Notes: generated by a model not told the origin, from the sequence alone. A stretch of DNA of 64,000 nt from Bacteroidota bacterium (GCA_016713765.1 JADJON010000001.1:2046001-2110000); one strand, 5' to 3'. Positions 38,678 through 46,689 are shown, numbered from the stretch's first letter. Translations and numbers: made by a program.

Positions 38678-39760
38678 ATGCGTAATCTGTACCACTTGCT
38701 TGTGCTGGCTTTCCTGTTGCCTGCGATCGCAGAAGCACAAATCACCATCCAATCCGCCGATCTTCCTTCCGCCGGAGACACCTTCCGGGTCAGTACCGCT
38801 GCACCAACTGCGGGAATCGATCTGACCACGACCGGCGCCAATGCCGTATGGGATTTTTCCCAGTTGGTGTCCAATGGACAAACGATCGATACGTTCTTAA
38901 GTGTCAATGCGACCGCTTCGGTGTTTTCCGTCGTGTTCAGCGACCTTCCGTTCAATCCGAACCGCGCTAATCAGGCAACCCGGGGCCAGGCGTTTAACCT
39001 TGGAACGGTGAATGTCAGCGATGTCTTCAATTTCTTCTACAACAGCAGCACGCAGTATAAGCAACCCGGCTTCGGCGCGACTGTCAACGGCGCCCAACTG
39101 CCGATCATCTATTCGTCGCACGATGTCCACTATGAATTCCCGCTCTCGTTCGGGAATACCGCTGCTTCGAACTCCGGCTACGAACTGGACCTGACGAGCA
39201 CCCTCGGATTCTTCTTCCAGGTGGATCGCAACCGACAGACTGTCGTGGATGGATGGGGGTCAGTCACGACTCCGCACGGAACTTATAATGCCTTGCGGGT
39301 TGTCAGTACAATTGTCGAACAGGACAGTGTCTACATCGACTCGCTTGGATTTGGTTTGAACCTCCCGGCGATCACGACCGTCGAATACAAATGGCTGGCA
39401 AACGGAGAGGGGATTCCCGTATTGCAGATCAATACCACGGCAACGGGCACGGTTACACAAATCCGTTACAAAGATGCTCCGCTTACAACCGGAGTTCAGT
39501 CACTGAATATAATAAGTGATCTGACGGCCTATCCGAATCCGGCCAGCAACATCCTGACCGTACGCTGGAACGCGGCCAATGCAGCACCGGTATCCCTTGA
39601 ACTGAGGGACCTGCAGGGTCGGATCGTTTTTTCTAACCAGTTGCATGGCGTTGCAGGTACCAATATCCGGGTGGTGGACCTGGCCTCACTTCACCTGGCC
39701 GAAGGTCCCTACCTATTGCGACTGAATGATCGTGTTACGAACATTCAAGTGCGCGACTGA
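38678..39760 (+). CDS. Secreted protein with T9SS domain, function unknown
   Basis: 360 residues. Signal peptide MRNLYHLLVLAFLLPAIAEA to about 20. The mature part (about 22-270) is rich in Thr, Asn and aromatics with a beta pattern: WDFSQLVSNGQTIDTFLSV, NFFYNSSTQYKQPGFG, VTTPHGTYNALRVVST and YKWLANGEGIPVLQI. This layout is common to a group of Bacteroidota extracellular proteins without assigned function. The last ~80 residues (LTAYPNPASNILTV to VRD) are a Por sorting domain. A TATCTTTA sequence at 38652-38659 may be its promoter. A terminator follows directly. Confidence 0.85.
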   Translation: MRNLYHLLVLAFLLPAIAEAQITIQSADLPSAGDTFRVSTAAPTAGIDLTTTGANAVWDFSQLVSNGQTIDTFLSVNATASVFSVVFSDLPFNPNRANQATRGQAFNLGTVNVSDVFNFFYNSSTQYKQPGFGATVNGAQLPIIYSSHDVHYEFPLSFGNTAASNSGYELDLTSTLGFFFQVDRNRQTVVDGWGSVTTPHGTYNALRVVSTIVEQDSVYIDSLGFGLNLPAITTVEYKWLANGEGIPVLQINTTATGTVTQIRYKDAPLTTGVQSLNIISDLTAYPNPASNILTVRWNAANAAPVSLELRDLQGRIVFSNQLHGVAGTNIRVVDLASLHLAEGPYLLRLNDRVTNIQVRD

Positions 39761-39780
39761 CCCAGGCAAGAGTTTTAGGG

Positions 39781-39810
39781 AGGCGGGAAGATGTTCTTTC
39801 CGCCTTTTTT
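39781..39810 (+). terminator. Terminator of the T9SS protein gene
   Basis: 9-bp stem (39781-39789 with 39797-39805, AGGCGGGAA/TTTCCGCCT, one G-T pair) followed by TTTTTT; it ends on the ribH stop codon of the opposite strand. Confidence 0.85.
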
Positions 39811-40303
39811 ATTTGTTGATGGATCGCTTCAGGGCTACCATGCGGATAGCCGTGGTTGCCGCCTCAACACCTTTGTTCCCGTGTTTACCGCCAGCCCGGT
39901 CGATGGCTTGCTCCAGGGTATTGGGTGTCAACACGCCGAAAATGAAGGGGAGTCCGTACTCGAGATTCAGGTCCATCAATCCGTTCGCAACGGCATCGCA
40001 GATGAAATCAAAGTGCCGGGTTTCTCCCTGGATCACACAGCCCAGGCAAAGGATGGCGTCGTAGCGCTGCTGGTCGGCCATCCAGCGGGCTCCTAAGGGT
40101 AACTCATAGCTTCCCGGTACATCGACCCGTTCGATATCCTCCGCCGAACAACCAGCGGCTAAGAGCGCTTCCCGGGCTCCATCGGCGAGTGCGCCGGTGA
40201 TCTTGTCATTCCAGGAAGAAACGACCAGCGCAAAACGCATTCCCTTCGCGGAAGGAAGTTCGGCCGCGTTGAAATCAGACAGGTTCTTCAGATGGGTAGC
40301 CAT
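39809..40303 (-). CDS. ribH: 6,7-dimethyl-8-ribityllumazine synthase
   Basis: Penultimate enzyme of riboflavin synthesis, forming the lumazine from the RibD-derived pyrimidine and dihydroxybutanone phosphate; usually a 60-mer capsid. 164 residues from the ATG at 40303. An in-frame ATG at 40351 would add 16 residues encoded by the upstream terminator hairpin and is rejected. Motifs: FALVVSSWNDKIT, VDVPGSYELPLGARWMA, CLGCVIQGETRHFDFI and FGVLTPNTLEQAIDRAGG. The gene follows the YfgM-like gene on the same strand but is separated from it by a terminator. Confidence 0.96.
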   Translation of the reverse strand: MATHLKNLSDFNAAELPSAKGMRFALVVSSWNDKITGALADGAREALLAAGCSAEDIERVDVPGSYELPLGARWMADQQRYDAILCLGCVIQGETRHFDFICDAVANGLMDLNLEYGLPFIFGVLTPNTLEQAIDRAGGKHGNKGVEAATTAIRMVALKRSINK

Positions 40304-40320
40304 GGATGCTGCGGATATGA

Positions 40321-40348
40321 AAAAGGCTGCCGTTCGGGCAGCCTTTTT
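40321..40348 (-). terminator. Terminator between the YfgM-like gene and ribH
   Basis: Perfect 11-bp stem (40321-40331 with 40337-40347, GGCTGCC/GGCAGCC core flanked by A4/T4). On the minus strand it lies 15 nt after the YfgM-like stop and 17 nt before the ribH ATG, so it ends the upstream transcript or attenuates ribH. Confidence 0.8.
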
Positions 40349-40365
40349 CATGCGTTCGTTTAGGG

Positions 40366-41046
40366 TTATTTACCGATCATCGCCTCGGCACGGGAGATGT
40401 ATTTCTCGGCCTGTGTGCCTTCGGTGCTGGCAGGATAGTCCTTCTTGAGGCGTTCGTATACTTCCTTCGCTTCCTTGAAATTGGATTTACCTTCCAGCGC
40501 GCCGGCCAGCTTCATCAGCATGATCGGGGTGGTGAAGTTGTTCGGCTTTTCCTTGGAAGCCTTTTCGTAGAACGAAATGGCTTCGTCGGCGTTGTTCAAT
40601 TCCATATAGGCATCACCGATTGCACCGTAAGCGAGCGAACCGGTAATCTCGTCTTTCGCATCGTAGCTCTTCAACGACTCTACGGCCTTGTCGAAAGCGC
40701 CGGTGCGCAGATAAGCCATGCCGAGGTAGTAGCGAGCCAGGTTGCCGGAGGGGCTGACACTGTATTGGTTCACGATCTCCTCCAGGCCCATGTTGTTGCC
40801 ATCGCCATTGATAGCAAGACGGAGGGAGTCCTGACGGAAATACGCTTCAGCATGGAAGAGGGCGGTAGATGCTTCTTTCTCCTTACCTGCAACGTATACT
40901 TTCTGATAAAACAGGTAACCGCCGACCGCTACGACCAGGGCACCGATGATGATACCCAGGCTCTTGCGATTCTGGTTGATGAAATGCTCCGTGCGCCCGA
41001 TCGCTTCCTGGACGCTGATTTCCTGTTCTTGTTGAGTTTCAGCCAT
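40366..41046 (-). CDS. YfgM-like TPR membrane protein
   Basis: 226 residues. A short cytoplasmic N-terminus rich in Glu/Gln precedes a single transmembrane helix (about 31-48, GIIIGALVVAVGGYLFY); the rest lies outside the membrane. It contains TPR units: NLARYYLGMAYLRTGAFDKAVE, GAIGDAYMELNNADEAISFYEKA, and KEAKEVYERLKKDYPAS near the end. This architecture matches YfgM, an ancillary partner of the Sec translocon/PpiD chaperone path in Proteobacteria; a comparable role in this phylum is inference. A good promoter lies upstream and a terminator directly downstream. Confidence 0.86.
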   Translation of the reverse strand: MAETQQEQEISVQEAIGRTEHFINQNRKSLGIIIGALVVAVGGYLFYQKVYVAGKEKEASTALFHAEAYFRQDSLRLAINGDGNNMGLEEIVNQYSVSPSGNLARYYLGMAYLRTGAFDKAVESLKSYDAKDEITGSLAYGAIGDAYMELNNADEAISFYEKASKEKPNNFTTPIMLMKLAGALEGKSNFKEAKEVYERLKKDYPASTEGTQAEKYISRAEAMIGK

Positions 41047-41069
41047 TTTTGTTCAAATAAACAAGGCTG

Positions 41070-41100
41070 CAAAAATAACCTTTTTTTGTGGCTATTCCAA
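41070..41100 (-). promoter_or_regulatory. Bacteroidota-type promoter for the YfgM-like gene
   Basis: On the minus strand TTG (41098-41100), 20 nt spacer, TATTTTTG (41070-41077); ATG 23 nt downstream. Confidence 0.72.
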
Positions 41101-41170
41101 GGATTCAGGATGCTGAAATCCGTGTTTTCAACACGTTTTTGAGCAAATCCACAAATCGACTCCCAGGATG

Positions 41171-41178
41171 TACCTTTG
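41171..41178 (+). promoter_or_regulatory. -7 element TACCTTTG abutting the DUF4920 gene
   Basis: Exact TAnnTTTG match ending 5 nt before the ATG at 41184. Confidence 0.55.
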
Positions 41179-41183
41179 CAGTT

Positions 41184-41645
41184 ATGAAATCCAGAATCAC
41201 CCTGCTGCTGATAGCCACGGTCCTGACCCTGTCTTTTTCCTGCAAAAATGCCAACCAGCCGACCAGCTATGGCGGACCGGTCGATGAGAAGGTTGCGGTG
41301 CCGGCTGCCGAGGCGAAGAACCTGTTGACGGACAAACCGGAAGCCACCGCGACACTTGCCGGTAAGGTGAATGAGGTCTGCCAGGCGGAAGGCTGCTGGT
41401 TCAACCTCGATCAGGGAAGCGGTGTCGCACTGCTGGTGCGTATGCCCGAACACAGTTTCACCGTGCCGAAAGACCTTTCAGGAAAGCAAGTGGTCGTAGC
41501 CGGTCGTTTGCATTACGACACCACCGATGTGGCTACCCTGCGGGAGTATGCCAAAGAAGACGGAAAGTCGGAGGAGGAGATCAACGCGATCAACGAACCT
41601 TTCGTGGAATTGGTCCTCGAGGCGAGCGGAGTGAAGATCCAATAA
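41184..41645 (+). CDS. DUF4920 lipoprotein
   Basis: 153 residues from the ATG at 41184; an in-frame GTG at 41088 lies upstream of the promoter element and is rejected. Lipoprotein signal MKSRITLLLIATVLTLSFSC with the lipid-modified Cys at 20. The body is the OB-like DUF4920 domain: ATLAGKVNEVCQAEGCWFNL (two Cys), VALLVRMPEHSFTVP, and GKQVVVAGRLHYDTTDVATL. The conserved Cys/His residues make metal binding possible. The function is unknown. It is followed after 6 bp by a thioredoxin-like gene, so both may act on envelope redox or metal state. Confidence 0.86.
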   Translation: MKSRITLLLIATVLTLSFSCKNANQPTSYGGPVDEKVAVPAAEAKNLLTDKPEATATLAGKVNEVCQAEGCWFNLDQGSGVALLVRMPEHSFTVPKDLSGKQVVVAGRLHYDTTDVATLREYAKEDGKSEEEINAINEPFVELVLEASGVKIQ

Positions 41646-41651
41646 ACCTCC

Positions 41652-42155
41652 ATGCGGCCACTTCTCCTGCTGCTCTTCTGCCTGATCATCGGAGAAGCTC
41701 GCGCCCAAACGGATGCGAGCGGATATACCGTTTTGGCTGAAGGGACGATCGCTCCCGACATCAAAGGCATCGATCAGGAGGGAAAGCCCGTTTGCCTTTC
41801 AAAGGTCAAGGCGACTTATGTAGCCGTCTTCTTCTATGAGCCCGGTTGCCATTTTTGCGAATACATCTTGCCCGACTTGCAGCGCTTTTACCAGCGTGAG
41901 CATGGAGCCAATCTCGAAATCGTCGCGGTGGCCCTGACGACGGATGCAGCCGCCTGGAAGGAACAACTGGCTACCCACACCGCCGGCTGGACAGAACTAC
42001 TGCCAGCTGACGTAAACAAGGTCAAACAGGACTATCGAATAGAAGTAGCCCCGACCATCTACCTGATCGACCGGAAACACCGGGTTCGTAGTACACGCCT
42101 TGTCAGAAGCGACGACCTGGAATTGCGTTGGTTCGAACTCTTCAATGAATTATAA
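41652..42155 (+). CDS. Exported thioredoxin-like protein
   Basis: 167 residues. Signal peptide MRPLLLLLFCLIIGEARAQ (about 19). TlpA/AhpC-like fold: GTIAPDIKGIDQEGKPVCLS, VAVFFYEPGCHFCEYILPDL with redox CxxC (CHFC, about residues 70-73), then VAPTIYLIDRKHRV with the cis-Pro at VAP. Periplasmic thiol-disulfide exchange is expected. It is cotranscribed with the DUF4920 lipoprotein (6-bp gap), and the HMG-CoA-lyase-like gene follows after 4 bp, or overlaps it if the upstream ATG at 42145 is used. Confidence 0.9.
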   Translation: MRPLLLLLFCLIIGEARAQTDASGYTVLAEGTIAPDIKGIDQEGKPVCLSKVKATYVAVFFYEPGCHFCEYILPDLQRFYQREHGANLEIVAVALTTDAAAWKEQLATHTAGWTELLPADVNKVKQDYRIEVAPTIYLIDRKHRVRSTRLVRSDDLELRWFELFNEL

Positions 42156-42159
42156 TCCG

Positions 42160-43017
42160 ATGACGTCAACGATTCAGCTCACCGAATGTCCGCGGGATGC
42201 CATGCAGGGTTGGCCGGAGTTTATTCCGACCGATGTGAAGGCTCGTTACCTGCAAGCCCTGTTGGAAGTCGGTTTTGATACGCTCGATTTTGGCAGCTTC
42301 GTTTCGCCCAAAGCCATTCCGCAATTGCGGGATACTTCCGAAGTATTATCGAAACTCGATCTGCGGACTACCACGACCTCCCTGCTGGCCATCGTGGCCA
42401 ATGTGCGCGGCGCGGAGGATGCCTGTAAGCACGAGCCGATCCGTTACCTGGGTTTTCCTTTTTCGATCAGCGAGGAATTCCAACGCAGGAATACGAATGC
42501 GACCATCGCAGAGTCGTTGGAGCGGGTACGGGAGATCCAATCGCTGGCGAAGACGGCAGGGAAAGATGTGCTCATCTACATCTCGATGGGTTTCGGCAAT
42601 CCGTATGGCGAAGCCTGGAGCCCCGAACTGGCGGTTCAGTGGGTGCAGAGACTGGCCGATGAAGGCATCCGGAGGATCGCCTTGGCTGACACCGTCGGGG
42701 TCAGTAATCCGGAAAACATCCGGGCCTTGTTTTCCCACCTGATTCCTTCGGTGCCGGAAGTGACCTTCGGAGCGCATCTTCATTCGCATCCTGCCACCTG
42801 GGAAGAGAAAATTACAGCCGCCTATGAAAGCGGCTGCCGTAATTTCGATCTGGCCCTGAAGGGTATCGGCGGCTGCCCGATGGCCAACAATGATCTGGTC
42901 GGAAATATTGCCACCGAGCAGGTGGTGACGAAATTCGGCGGGCCTTCAGCCATGGGGCTGAATGCGGAAGCCTGGTCCAGGGCCGTAGCCATGGCCGGTG
43001 AGATTTTTCACGCCTGA
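42160..43017 (+). CDS. HMG-CoA-lyase-like aldolase
   Basis: 285 residues from the ATG at 42160; an ATG at 42145 (5 residues longer) is equally possible, while the open frame to 42100 overlaps the previous gene. DRE-TIM barrel: the N-terminal metal/catalytic motif appears as TECPRDAMQGW (residues 6-16) where classical enzymes have GPRDGLQ. Then come GFDTLDFGSFVSPKAIPQL, ADTVGVSNP, FGAHLHSHPATW with two metal His, and the cysteine loop GIGGCPMANNDLVGN. Expected reaction: cleavage of 3-hydroxy-3-methylglutaryl-CoA to acetyl-CoA and acetoacetate in leucine degradation. No other leucine-catabolic gene is nearby, so substrate identity is inferred. Confidence 0.88.
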   Translation: MTSTIQLTECPRDAMQGWPEFIPTDVKARYLQALLEVGFDTLDFGSFVSPKAIPQLRDTSEVLSKLDLRTTTTSLLAIVANVRGAEDACKHEPIRYLGFPFSISEEFQRRNTNATIAESLERVREIQSLAKTAGKDVLIYISMGFGNPYGEAWSPELAVQWVQRLADEGIRRIALADTVGVSNPENIRALFSHLIPSVPEVTFGAHLHSHPATWEEKITAAYESGCRNFDLALKGIGGCPMANNDLVGNIATEQVVTKFGGPSAMGLNAEAWSRAVAMAGEIFHA

Positions 43018-43042
43018 TTACTGAAACTTTCTCGTACAGGTA

Positions 43043-43083
43043 CGGTATTTGAATACCGGAGAAACGTGTGCAAATTTCTCCGG
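43043..43083. other. Two mutually exclusive perfect hairpins
   Basis: CGGTATT/AATACCG (43043-43049 with 43052-43058) and CCGGAGAAA/TTTCTCCGG (43056-43064 with 43075-43083) share bases 43056-43058. Neither has a T-tract on either strand, so they are not ordinary terminators. They lie between the lyase stop and the next promoter. Confidence 0.6.
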
Positions 43084-43123
43084 AAAAGTCTGAAATTCAT
43101 ACAATAAACGGGGTTCTACTCCG

Positions 43124-43131
43124 TACCTTTG
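43124..43131 (+). promoter_or_regulatory. -7 element TACCTTTG for the coiled-coil gene
   Basis: Exact TAnnTTTG match, 26 nt before the GTG at 43158. Confidence 0.6.
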
Positions 43132-43157
43132 TTATACCTTAATTCGAATCAGTCTGC

Positions 43158-45113
43158 GTGCGTAACATTCAAACGATTCCTGCCTCAGGAAGCCGGTACT
43201 TCCGGTTGGTGATTTTATTCCTTCTTTTCTTCGCTTCCATGGGCGTTATGGCCCAACGTACCGGGTACGTGGAGGTCACCGGAAAGGTGCGGAAGGACAA
43301 TAAGCCCGTCGGCGGCGTTTCGATTGCCGTTAATTGTCCGGGCATTCCCCCACAGACCATCACCTCGCAGGCGAATGGGACCTTCTCCTTCCGCATGGAG
43401 TTGCAGCACGATTACACCATCAATTTCTCCCAGTACGGCCTTGTGCCCAAATCCGTTATTTTTAGTACCAAAGTGCCGGCCGATCAGGCCGACATCATTT
43501 TTCAGAACGAGTTCAACATCGATATGTTCGAGGATGTAGCGGGAGTTTCTCAGAATGCATCCATGAACAAACCGGTTGCCCGGATTGCCTTTAATCCTAC
43601 TTATGAGGATTTTGTCCATGACGCCAGTTACACGAAGCAGATCCAGGCCGAACAGGATCTTGCACGCCGGCAGGCGGAAGAACTTCGGCGTCAACAAGAG
43701 CGTGCTCGCCTGGATTCTCTGAATAAGGTTTGGAATGACTCGCTGGCCAAGGCCAAGGATCGGGAGGCCCAGTTGATGGCACAACGGGCCGAGCAGGACC
43801 GGTTAAAGAAGGAGCAGGAGCGTGCGCGCCTCGATTCGTTGGCCCGTGTCCAGGCGGCTGCGTCGGCAGCTATGCGCGAACAAGCGCGCCTCGACAGTCT
43901 TTCCGCCGCCGAAGCAAAGGCGAAAGCGCTCGCAGAGGCAAGAGAAAAAGCCCGACAGGATTCCATCGCCAAAGCCGATGCCGAGCAGGCCCGTTTAGCG
44001 GAGCAAGCCCGCTTGCGCGAGCAGGCCCGTCTGGAGGCGGAAGCGAAAGCCGCCGAGAAAGCAAGACAAGATTCAATCGTTGCGGCCGAAGCCGCTGAGC
44101 GGGCAAGGCTGAAGGCCGAGGCGGATGCCATTGCAAAAGCCGAGGCGGATGCCAAAGCAAGAGCCATCGCGGAGGAAGCCCGGAAGAAACAAGTAGCGGA
44201 TTCGCTGGCGAAAGCTGAAGAAGCTCGTCTTCGCGCCGAGGCCGCCGCAAGAGCCAAGGCAGAGGCGGACGCGCGTGCTCAGGCAGAAGCAGCTAAAGCA
44301 AAGGAAAAAGCACGTCAGGATTCAATCGTAGCCGCGGAAAATGCTGAACGCGCTCGCCTGAAAGCAGAAGCCGACGCGAAACTCAAAGCCGACGCGGAAG
44401 CTAAGCTAAGAGCAGAAGCAGAAGCGAAGGCTCGTGAAAAGGCGCGTCAGGATTCGATCGCCAGAGCCGAGCAGGAAGCACGTGACCGTGTACTGGCCGA
44501 AGAGAAGGCGCGGCAAGAGAAGATCCAAAAGGATAAGGAAGCTGCTGAAGCGAAGCGCCTGGCAGAACTCGCCGAGCAAACCCGTCGTGACTCCCTTGCG
44601 AAAGCCGAAGCCGACCGAGTCAAGCGGGAAGCGGAAGCCAAGGCCCGTGCAGACGCGGAAGCGAAAGCAAAGGCGGATGCCGACCGACAGGCCGCACTGG
44701 CTGCCGAGAAAGCTCGTCAGGATTCAAGTGCCCGGGCACAACGTGCATTGGCCGAGAAGGAAGAGAATGACCGCAAAGCGAAGATGCTGGCGGAGATCGA
44801 AGCCAAGAAGCAGTTGCTCAATAAAGCCTCCGCTCAGGATACAACCAAAAAGAGCAGTACAGCTGGTAAGACGACCACCTCCGTTCCGAAGATCGTCGAC
44901 TCGGATTACCGGGATGGTGTAACGGAAGAAACCGTTACAGAGAGTAACCGGACCATCTATCGTACGGTTGTCAAAAAAGACGGTGCTGCTACGAACTACC
45001 AGAAAATCGTTTACAATTGGGGCGGGGTCTTCTTTTTCCGAAACGATAACAACATTACACAGACCACCTTCGATCAGGACATCAAGCAGGCGAAAGCCGC
45101 ATTCCCGAAATAA
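43158..45113 (+). CDS. Exported Ala/Lys/Glu-rich long-helix protein
   Basis: 651 residues from a GTG start that leads into the signal segment FRLVILFLLFFASMGVMAQ (to about 33). Residues ~36-125 form a carboxypeptidase-regulatory-like beta domain (VTGKVRKDNKPVGGVSIAV). From about 155 to 555 the protein is an uninterrupted charged helix or coiled coil of Ala, Lys, Arg, Glu and Gln with no Pro or Gly. It is punctuated by KARQDSI/RARLDSL repeats at about 184, 224, 244, 266, 303, 346, 386, 430, 476 and 520, i.e. spacing of ~20 or ~40. A single such helix could span about 60 nm. The C-terminal ~75 residues (VDSDYRDGVTEETV to AFPK) look globular. Composition resembles TolA, but there is no TolA C-domain or TM anchor. 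Function unknown. Confidence 0.85.
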   Translation: MRNIQTIPASGSRYFRLVILFLLFFASMGVMAQRTGYVEVTGKVRKDNKPVGGVSIAVNCPGIPPQTITSQANGTFSFRMELQHDYTINFSQYGLVPKSVIFSTKVPADQADIIFQNEFNIDMFEDVAGVSQNASMNKPVARIAFNPTYEDFVHDASYTKQIQAEQDLARRQAEELRRQQERARLDSLNKVWNDSLAKAKDREAQLMAQRAEQDRLKKEQERARLDSLARVQAAASAAMREQARLDSLSAAEAKAKALAEAREKARQDSIAKADAEQARLAEQARLREQARLEAEAKAAEKARQDSIVAAEAAERARLKAEADAIAKAEADAKARAIAEEARKKQVADSLAKAEEARLRAEAAARAKAEADARAQAEAAKAKEKARQDSIVAAENAERARLKAEADAKLKADAEAKLRAEAEAKAREKARQDSIARAEQEARDRVLAEEKARQEKIQKDKEAAEAKRLAELAEQTRRDSLAKAEADRVKREAEAKARADAEAKAKADADRQAALAAEKARQDSSARAQRALAEKEENDRKAKMLAEIEAKKQLLNKASAQDTTKKSSTAGKTTTSVPKIVDSDYRDGVTEETVTESNRTIYRTVVKKDGAATNYQKIVYNWGGVFFFRNDNNITQTTFDQDIKQAKAAFPK

Positions 45114-45132
45114 TTGCTACCGGCAATGAATG

Positions 45133-45163
45133 AAAAGAGGAGCCTTTCAGCTCCTCTTTTTTT
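45133..45163 (+). terminator. Terminator of the coiled-coil gene
   Basis: Stem AAAAGAGGAGC/GCTCCTCTTTT (45133-45143 with 45150-45160), 6-nt loop, followed by TTT. Confidence 0.9.
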
Positions 45164-45272
45164 GTGAAATTTTGTCAATCACCGGTCGAGAATAGCGACG
45201 AATTGACTTCTTTACCCGCATCGGAAAAGTCAATTTGACATTTATCATGCGGATTGGATCGCACAAAAAGGC

Positions 45273-45288
45273 TTGGTACGCCTCTTGT
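45273..45288 (+). promoter_or_regulatory. Sigma-54-like -24/-12 element upstream of hsp20
   Basis: TTGGTACG, four bases, TTGT: the -24 GG (45275-45276) is intact; the -12 dinucleotide is GT (45287-45288) instead of GC, at the canonical 10-nt spacing. The ATG is 34 nt downstream. No TAnnTTTG element is present in this gap. Confidence 0.4.
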
Positions 45289-45322
45289 CGAATCGGGGTC
45301 GTACAACGAAAAATCAATAGCC

Positions 45323-45775
45323 ATGACACTGATTAAATTCCGCAACAATCCGATCGCAGACCGTTACACGGGTTTCCCGACGGTCTTTGGAGACTTCTTC
45401 AACGATTTCTTCAACGATGAACTTCTGCCGAAGGACGCTTTCCGTTCGGTTCCGGCAGTCAACATCAGCGAGACTCCGGAGCGCTTTCACATCGAACTCG
45501 CCGCACCGGGAATGAACAAGGCTGATTTCAAAGTCGAGGTGGAGAATGGGGTCCTGACCATCCGCGCCGAACGCAAAGAAGAAAAGAAGGAAGAAGGCAG
45601 CAAGTTCACGCGTAAGGAGTTTTCCTACTCCTCTTTCCGCCGCAGCTTTACCATGCCCGAGCATGTCGACGCCGAACAGATCCAGGCGGAATACAACAAT
45701 GGAGTGCTTTCCATCAACCTGCCCAAGCGCGTGGAAGAGAAGAAAAAAGCCGGCCGTGAGATCACGGTGGCCTGA
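45323..45775 (+). CDS. Hsp20/alpha-crystallin small heat-shock protein
   Basis: 150-residue ATP-independent chaperone that holds unfolding proteins. The ATG at 45323 (MTLIKFRNNP) matches the family's N-terminus; an upstream in-frame ATG at 45254 would precede the likely promoter. The N-terminal arm has FFNDFFNDEL. The alpha-crystallin domain covers about 40-140: VPAVNISETPERFHIELAAPG, VENGVLTIRAERKEEKKEE, SYSSFRRSFTMPE, and the domain's typical NNGVLSINLPK. The C-terminal IXI-like tail is EITVA. It is a single-gene unit with a strong terminator; the upstream element suggests alternative-sigma control rather than the housekeeping type. Confidence 0.95.
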   Translation: MTLIKFRNNPIADRYTGFPTVFGDFFNDFFNDELLPKDAFRSVPAVNISETPERFHIELAAPGMNKADFKVEVENGVLTIRAERKEEKKEEGSKFTRKEFSYSSFRRSFTMPEHVDAEQIQAEYNNGVLSINLPKRVEEKKKAGREITVA

Positions 45776-45805
45776 GTGTAAATTTCTGTGTTGAGTAGTG
45801 GGTTA

Positions 45806-45837
45806 GCGTCGCCGGTATGGTCCGGCGGCGCTTCTTT
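45806..45837 (+). terminator. hsp20 terminator
   Basis: 10-bp GC-rich stem (45806-45815 with 45822-45831, one T-G pair), 6-nt loop, then TTCTTT. Confidence 0.85.
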
Positions 45838-45865
45838 GTTCTGTAGCCCGGCCCTCGCTTTTTAC

Positions 45866-45873
45866 TACCTTTG
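45866..45873 (+). promoter_or_regulatory. -7 element TACCTTTG for the surE operon
   Basis: Exact TAnnTTTG match, 24 nt before the surE ATG. Confidence 0.6.
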
Positions 45874-45897
45874 CGGCATTCAAACGCATTTGCTGTT

Positions 45898-46689
45898 ATG
45901 GGTAATGGACGTCCGCTGATCCTGGTCACCAATGACGACGGTATCACCGCTCCCGGTTTGCATGCATTGGTCAACGCCATGAGTGCACTGGGAGATCTGT
46001 ATGTGGTGGCGCCGGATAGCCCCCAGTCGGGCATGGGCCACGCCATTACGATCCACAACATGCTTCGTTTGGACAAGGTGGAGGTGCACGGCGATCATGA
46101 CTGGTATCAATGCAGCGGAACGCCGGTGGACTGTGTGAAGATCGCGATGGACAAGATACTTCCCCGGAAACCGGATCTATGCGTCAGCGGTATCAACCAC
46201 GGAAGCAACTCCTCGATCAATGTAATTTATTCCGGTACCATGTCGGCCGCGATGGAAGGCGCTATCGAAGGCATTCCCTCGGTTGGATTTTCTCTCTTGA
46301 ACTATTCCCTCGATGCCGATTTCTCCGGCGCCGCTCACGTTGCGCGGATCGTCGCTTCCCGTGTGCTGGAGAAAGGCTTGCCGCAGGGATCTTTGTTGAA
46401 TGTCAACATTCCGAGTTTGCCGCTTGAGGATTTGAAAGGAATCAAGATCTGCCGGCAGGCAATGGCAAAGTGGGAGGAGGAGTTCGACGAACGGATCGAT
46501 CCGACCAGGCGCAAGTACTATTGGCTAACCGGAAAGTTTGTCAATCATGACCGGGGAGAGGATACCGATGAATGGGCGCTCGCCAACGGTTATGTGTCGG
46601 TGGTTCCCGTACAGTTCGACTTTACCGCCCATCACGCGATTCCTTTCCTGAATGAACAGGGATATGAGCTCAATAAGATTGCCCGCTGA
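45898..46689 (+). CDS. surE: 5'/3'-nucleotidase SurE
   Basis: Metal-dependent nucleotide phosphatase linked to stationary-phase survival. 263 residues from the ATG at 45898; the in-frame codon at 45871 lies inside the promoter element. N-terminal signature LILVTNDDGITAPGL with metal-binding Asp-Asp, then VVAPDSPQSGMGHAIT, SGTPVDCVKIA and CVSGINHGSNSSINVIYSGT. First gene of a tightly packed run: surE, two membrane-protein genes, lpxB, each overlapping the next. Confidence 0.97.
   Translation: MGNGRPLILVTNDDGITAPGLHALVNAMSALGDLYVVAPDSPQSGMGHAITIHNMLRLDKVEVHGDHDWYQCSGTPVDCVKIAMDKILPRKPDLCVSGINHGSNSSINVIYSGTMSAAMEGAIEGIPSVGFSLLNYSLDADFSGAAHVARIVASRVLEKGLPQGSLLNVNIPSLPLEDLKGIKICRQAMAKWEEEFDERIDPTRRKYYWLTGKFVNHDRGEDTDEWALANGYVSVVPVQFDFTAHHAIPFLNEQGYELNKIAR

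Noticed and set aside
40304..40351. Sixteen-residue N-terminal extension of RibH
   Set aside because: Encoded by the terminator hairpin of the upstream gene; family alignment starts at the ATG at 40303.
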